Source: Curtobacterium sp. UNCCL20
GTDB lineage: Bacteria; Actinomycetota; Actinomycetes; Actinomycetales; Microbacteriaceae
DNA length: 64,000 bases
Direction: 5' to 3'
Assembly: GCF_900101675.1 (NCBI RefSeq)
Contig: NZ_FNKG01000001.1
Span: 1,285,378-1,349,377 of the forward strand
Shown here: one piece after another, positions 60,567 to 64,000 of the stretch
How positions within the stretch are numbered: the first letter of the stretch is position 1
Layout: each line of letters begins with the position of its first letter
Translations under genes and position numbers: made by a program
The notes under the pieces: generated by a model
What the model was told of the DNA's origin: nothing
What the model saw: only the letters and a program-made list of their open reading frames with translations
The model's database searches: none

Positions 60567-61391
60567 ATGCAGCAGCACCACGACCGAACCGACCGCAGTC
60601 ACCGATGGACTCCGGCTCGAGTACTCCGTCGCGCGCTCGGGGTCGTGCTCGTCACCGCAGCGACCGCCGGGGTCGTCCTGACCATCACGAGCGCCCCGAG
60701 CTCCGGCAGGGACTTCGCCGCAGCCGGCGTCCCGCGGCCGACCGCGACGCCGAGCGTCGATCCCGGGCCGGACCGGAACGCCACGTTCTTCGAGGACTTC
60801 GACACCCCGGCGGCCGCGGGCGGGCAGTTCCGGAGCACCTACGCGAACGCCTGGCAGCCGTACGCGGAGGGCACCAGCGGGAAGTACTTCTCCGACGAGC
60901 TGATCAGCGCCCACGACGGCGTGATGGACGTCGCGATGGACGGCGAACACGGCGCGGCCGGCGTCTTCGGGCCGCCGGACAGTGCGTGGGCGCACGTCGG
61001 TGGCACGTACAGCATCCGCGCCCGGGTGGTCGGCGGCGTGGGCAACGGCGCCGCGATCATGCTCTGGCCGACGTCGAACGTCCGCTCGGAAGGGGAGATC
61101 AACTTCCCCGAGGGCAACTTCGAGTCGCACCCGGTCGTCTACCACCACTCGATGATCCCCGGGCACGAGGGCTCGGCGCAGGGGATCGACAGCGAGGTCA
61201 CCTGGCGCGGGTGGCACACGTACACGATCGACTGGAAGCCGGGGAAGTCCGTCAGCTACTTCGTCGACGGCCGGCTGCTCGGGACCATCACGACGAACGT
61301 GCCCACGACGGCGCACCGCTACACGTTCCAGATCGGGAACACCGGCGCACCGGGTCACGTGCTCATCGACTGGGTGTCGCGGAACGACTGA
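60567..61391 (+). CDS. Secreted GH16-like protein with altered catalytic motif
   Basis: 274 residues from ATG 60567 with AGGAG upstream. A signal anchor (ALGVVLVTAATAGVVLTIT, residues 21-39) and a Pro-rich linker precede a concanavalin-like beta-sandwich: FFEDFDTPAAAGGQF, GAAIMLWPTSNVRSEGEIN, WHTYTIDWKPGKSVSYFVDG. GH16 enzymes need E-x-D-x-x-E; here it reads EINFPE, with Asn in place of the central Asp. It could be a weak hydrolase or a glycan-binding form. It acts outside the cell. Confidence 0.78.
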   Translation: MQQHHDRTDRSHRWTPARVLRRALGVVLVTAATAGVVLTITSAPSSGRDFAAAGVPRPTATPSVDPGPDRNATFFEDFDTPAAAGGQFRSTYANAWQPYAEGTSGKYFSDELISAHDGVMDVAMDGEHGAAGVFGPPDSAWAHVGGTYSIRARVVGGVGNGAAIMLWPTSNVRSEGEINFPEGNFESHPVVYHHSMIPGHEGSAQGIDSEVTWRGWHTYTIDWKPGKSVSYFVDGRLLGTITTNVPTTAHRYTFQIGNTGAPGHVLIDWVSRND

Positions 61392-61427
61392 CCGCCGAGG
61401 CCGCGGCCGGTCGACGCAGATCGCGGC

Positions 61428-61751
61428 TCAGGCCGTGAACAGCACCACGAGCACGGCGACGAGACCCACCACCACGATGCCGAGGTCGAGCACCGCCAGG
61501 GTGACCAGCCGCGCCCGGCGCGACCGGACGGCGAACCGCACCGCGACCATCACGAGGTAGACGGCGACGACGAGCCCGAGCGCGGGCCACCCCACCGCGG
61601 GCTGCCGGTTCGCCATGAGGACCATCACCGCGGCCACCACGACCGCGGTGACGGCGCCCCACACGAGCCAGTTCGCCCCGGACGCCGTGCGGAGCGCAGG
61701 CTGGTCGCCGACGCGCGTGGGGTCGGGACGAGGGGCTGAGGGGTCGGACAC
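61428..61751 (-). CDS. Hypothetical three-helix membrane protein
   Basis: 107 residues from GTG 61751, chosen because TACCGT lies seven bases before it (leaderless pattern). ATG 61772 would add seven residues that overlap this promoter. Three membrane helices: WLVWGAVTAVVVAAVMVLMA, ALGLVVAVYLVMVAVRFAV, LVTLAVLDLGIVVVGLVAVL. No family recognised. Confidence 0.65.
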   Translation of the reverse strand: MSDPSAPRPDPTRVGDQPALRTASGANWLVWGAVTAVVVAAVMVLMANRQPAVGWPALGLVVAVYLVMVAVRFAVRSRRARLVTLAVLDLGIVVVGLVAVLVVLFTA

Positions 61752-61902
61752 GCTCAGGACGGTAGCCCGCACCGGCTGGCCGTCAGCGCAGCAGCACGCG
61801 CACCTGGGCCTCGATCGCGGCCATCACCTCGTCGACGTCCGGTGAGACGCTCGACCGTCGTCACGTTCCCCCGTGGACTGACACCCGCGAGAAGATGGGG
61901 TC

Positions 61903-62778
61903 GTGAGCAGCGCGACGACCATCCGTGACGCCATCGTGCGCCACGTCGCCGACACCGGGTTCCGCGCCCACGGCATCCACGTCCTGCACGGTGACGACGT
62001 CGCCGAGCACCACTGGACCCCGGACGTCCGCCGCGAGGTCCACTCCGTCGCCAAGGGTGTCAGCGTCCTGGCCGTGGCGATCGCCGCCGACGACGGACTG
62101 GTCGACGTCGACGAACCGATCGCCGCGGCCTTCCCCGGCGTCCGAACCGGCCAGGGCGTCGAACACGTCACCCTCCGGCACCTCCTCACGATGACGAGCG
62201 GCATCGACATGCCGTGGTCGGCCACCGAGCTCACCGACTGGCCCGACCTGGCGGTCGAGTTCCTCGGACGGCCGTCGCGCGGGCGCGTCTTCCAGTACGC
62301 GAACGTCAGCACCTACACCGCGATGCGCGTCCTCGAGACCCGCGTCGGCGACGTCGGGTCCTTCGTCGCACGTCGGCTGTTCGCGCCCCTCGGGATCGGG
62401 GACGTCGACTGGCAGCGCTGCCCGAACGGACACGTCGCCGGCGGCGAGGGACTGGCACTCCGCACCGAGGAGCTCGCCCGCATCGGACGGCTCGTCCGCG
62501 ACGGCGGCGCGTTCGGCGGGCAGCGCGTGGTCGCGTCGCGGTGGTGCGACGCGATGCACACGGACTGGGTGGTCCGGCAGGGCGCGGACGCCGGGTACGA
62601 CCGGTACGCGATGGCAGGCTGGGGCGGACCCGGCCGACTCTGGCGACTGCACGGTGCGTACGGCCAGATGCTGCTGTTCGACGGCGACACCGTCGTCACG
62701 GTCACCGCCGACGACCACCCCGGCGCGGACGCGCTCGCCGCGTTCGTCGCCGACGAGCTCGCCCGCCAGCACGCCTGA
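61903..62778 (+). CDS. Serine hydrolase (class C beta-lactamase/DD-peptidase fold)
   Basis: 291 residues from GTG 61903, no signal peptide. SVAK (Ser48-x-x-Lys51) is the SxxK nucleophile motif; YAN at about 130-132 is the YxN motif; HLLTMTSGID is the usual family block. The third motif (HxG/KTG) is probably LHGAYGQ near 250. The lack of a signal peptide argues against a beta-lactamase; cytoplasmic esterases of this fold are common. Confidence 0.87.
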   Translation: MSSATTIRDAIVRHVADTGFRAHGIHVLHGDDVAEHHWTPDVRREVHSVAKGVSVLAVAIAADDGLVDVDEPIAAAFPGVRTGQGVEHVTLRHLLTMTSGIDMPWSATELTDWPDLAVEFLGRPSRGRVFQYANVSTYTAMRVLETRVGDVGSFVARRLFAPLGIGDVDWQRCPNGHVAGGEGLALRTEELARIGRLVRDGGAFGGQRVVASRWCDAMHTDWVVRQGADAGYDRYAMAGWGGPGRLWRLHGAYGQMLLFDGDTVVTVTADDHPGADALAAFVADELARQHA

Positions 62779-62794
62779 TCGCGCGAGTGGCGGC

Positions 62795-62836
62795 GGCCTG
62801 GAGGCGCGGGGCGGGGCCGCCACGCGCCTCCAGGCC
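62795..62836. repeat. 42-bp imperfect palindrome (GGAGGCGCG family, copy 5)
   Basis: Arms GGCCTGGAGGCGCG and its complement around a GC-rich centre with one G-A and one central G-G mismatch. It starts 17 bases after the serine hydrolase stop and precedes kup. GGTGCGAG, the short motif from 19499, occurs again at 62922. Confidence 0.8.
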
Positions 62837-62968
62837 CGCAGTCCACACGGCCCACCGCGAGCGCACCCGCCCAGCCGCCACGCGCTCGTTGTGCGCCACC
62901 TGCGAGCGGCACCGCGCCCGCGGTGCGAGGATGAGCGACGGCCGTCGCCCCGACGGCCGGAGACGGAA

Positions 62969-64000
62969 GTGACGAGCGTGACCGAGACCCGCTCAGAGAC
63001 CCCGACGACGGACGCCGCCGACGACGGCGGGCACGGCCCGGGAAAGGGCCTAGCCGTGCTCGCGCTCGCCGCACTCGGCGTGGTGTTCGGCGACATCGGC
63101 ACGAGCCCCCTCTACGCCCTCCGCACCGTGTTCACGATCGACGACGGTCTGGTGAAGGCCAACCAGGAGGACGTCTACGGCGTCATCTCGATGATGTTCT
63201 GGAGCATCACCATCATCGTGTCGATCAAGTACGTCCTCGTCCTGATGCGCGCGGACAACGACGGCGAGGGCGGGGTGATGGCGCTCGCCGCGCTGGCCCG
63301 CCGGCTCTACGCGAAGCGTCGCGGCGGTGCGACGATCTTCCTGGTGATCGGGATCGTCGGCGTCTCGCTCTTCTACGGCGACTCGGTGATCACGCCCGCG
63401 GTGTCGGTGCTGTCGGCGGTCGAGGGGCTCGAGACCGCCGCGCCGTCCGTCGAGCACCTGATCGTGCCGATCGCCGCGGTGATCCTCGTCGTGCTGTTCC
63501 TCGCGCAGCGCTTCGGCACCGGCAAGGTCGGCAACCTGTTCGGGCCCGTCATGCTGCTGTGGTTCGTGGTCATCGCGGCAGCCGGTGTCCCGCACATCAT
63601 CGCGCACCCGGGCGTCCTGCAGGGGCTGTCACCGACCTGGGCGATCGCGTTCACCTTCGCCCACCCGTACATCACGTTCGTCGCGATGGGCGCCGTCGTG
63701 CTCGTCATCACGGGTGCCGAGGCGCTCTACGCGGACATGGGGCACTTCGGCCGGCCGGCGATCCTCCGCGCCTGGTTCTTCGTGGTGTTCCCGGCGCTCG
63801 TGCTCAACTACCTCGGGCAGGCCTCCCTCGTGCTGCGGGACCCGGCGGCGGCGAAGGACCCGTTCTTCCTGCTCTTCCCGAACGCGCTGCAGATCCCCGT
63901 GGTCGTGCTCGCGACGATGGCGACCGTCATCGCGAGCCAGGCCGTCATCTCGGGGGCGTTCTCGCTCACCCGGCAGGCCGTCCAGCTCGGGCTGCTGCCG
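62969..64000 (+). CDS. kup: Kup-type potassium transporter, N-terminal part
   Basis: 344 codons from GTG 62969 to the right edge, still open. A charged N-terminus (residues 1-28), then GLAVLALAALGVVFGDIGTSPLYALRTVF, the unmistakable KUP/HAK/KT first helix; GGVMALAALARRLY, SLFYGDSVITPAVSVLSAVEGLE and VITGAEALYADMGHFG follow. Eight membrane helices are visible. It takes up K+ with H+. GTG 62978 is an alternative start; the GGAG at 59-62 favours 62969. Confidence 0.95.
   Translation, partial: MTSVTETRSETPTTDAADDGGHGPGKGLAVLALAALGVVFGDIGTSPLYALRTVFTIDDGLVKANQEDVYGVISMMFWSITIIVSIKYVLVLMRADNDGEGGVMALAALARRLYAKRRGGATIFLVIGIVGVSLFYGDSVITPAVSVLSAVEGLETAAPSVEHLIVPIAAVILVVLFLAQRFGTGKVGNLFGPVMLLWFVVIAAAGVPHIIAHPGVLQGLSPTWAIAFTFAHPYITFVAMGAVVLVITGAEALYADMGHFGRPAILRAWFFVVFPALVLNYLGQASLVLRDPAAAKDPFFLLFPNALQIPVVVLATMATVIASQAVISGAFSLTRQAVQLGLLP

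Noticed and set aside
61774..61902. Minus-strand fragment ending VMAAIEAQVRVLLR
   Set aside because: Only about 20 plausible residues and an in-frame stop just upstream; too short to support a gene or remnant.
61903..62778. Calling the serine hydrolase a beta-lactamase
   Set aside because: SxxK and YxN are present, but there is no signal peptide, which secreted beta-lactamases need.

Overview
The window is high-GC actinobacterial DNA, most likely from the Microbacteriaceae and plausibly Curtobacterium. This is inferred from GC content, frequent GTG starts, four-base ATGA/GTGA gene overlaps, TANNNT promoters lying 6-8 bases from start codons, and gene content. No rRNA or other taxonomic marker is present. 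There is one tRNA gene, tRNA-Gln(UUG), and no CRISPR array. The only transposon trace is a broken IS30-type fragment.

Left part (1-22.7 kb). An MFS exporter cut by the window edge has a palindromic operator, followed by an esterase, a DUF1444-like protein and phosphoglucomutase. At 3.9-7.7 kb lies a polymorphic-toxin locus: an unknown protein, a small WXG/ESAT-6-like protein, a large helical protein ending in an RNase A-like toxin domain (frameshifted here), and two tandem CdiI-type immunity genes. A possible third immunity start is fused to the following DUF805 gene. Then come a hydrolase / histidine kinase / response regulator operon, a group of coupled genes (MTA phosphorylase and NAD-epimerase; GT2, TIGR04282-type transferase and methyltransferase), molybdenum-cofactor genes moeA-moaC-mogA/moaB-moaE, an Uup-like ABC-F ATPase, and a VOC/MarR pair.

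Island-like part (22.7-33 kb). Directly behind the tRNA-Gln gene is the C-terminal stub of a Na+/H+ antiporter, then an ion/stress module (DUF4396, ArsB/NhaD permease, CBS protein, YrhK), an IS30 remnant, many small orphan membrane proteins, an AlbA_2/Schlafen-type protein, an AraC regulator and a lipoprotein. The right edge is a gene-poor scar of about 600 bp running into an osmoprotectant ABC operon that has two permeases and a binding protein but no ATPase gene and no normal start codon for its first permease. A short imperfect repeat occurs four times here.

Right part (33-64 kb). This is accessory metabolism and regulation: a DJ-1/DUF1330 pair with a TetR gene and matching operators; LysR/MFS; an APH-like kinase; a GNAT/VOC/SnoaL operon divergent from a MarR-SDR-FAD oxidase operon; and a regulatory cluster with two XRE-MmyB regulators, an XRE-STAND-TPR protein, an ABC exporter and a third MmyB-type domain lacking its HTH. 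Next are an aldo/keto reductase behind a rare TehA/SLAC1-MFS fusion, a perhydrolase, an NhaP-type antiporter preceded by an 11-codon leader, a second hydrolase, a GH16-like secreted protein, a serine hydrolase and the start of Kup.

A family of 40-48 bp near-perfect palindromes (core GGAGGCGCG...CGCGCCTCC) is scattered between genes, with two identical half-copies. Most sit where a terminator would, but one lies between divergent genes, so they look like mobile palindromic repeats partly used as terminators.
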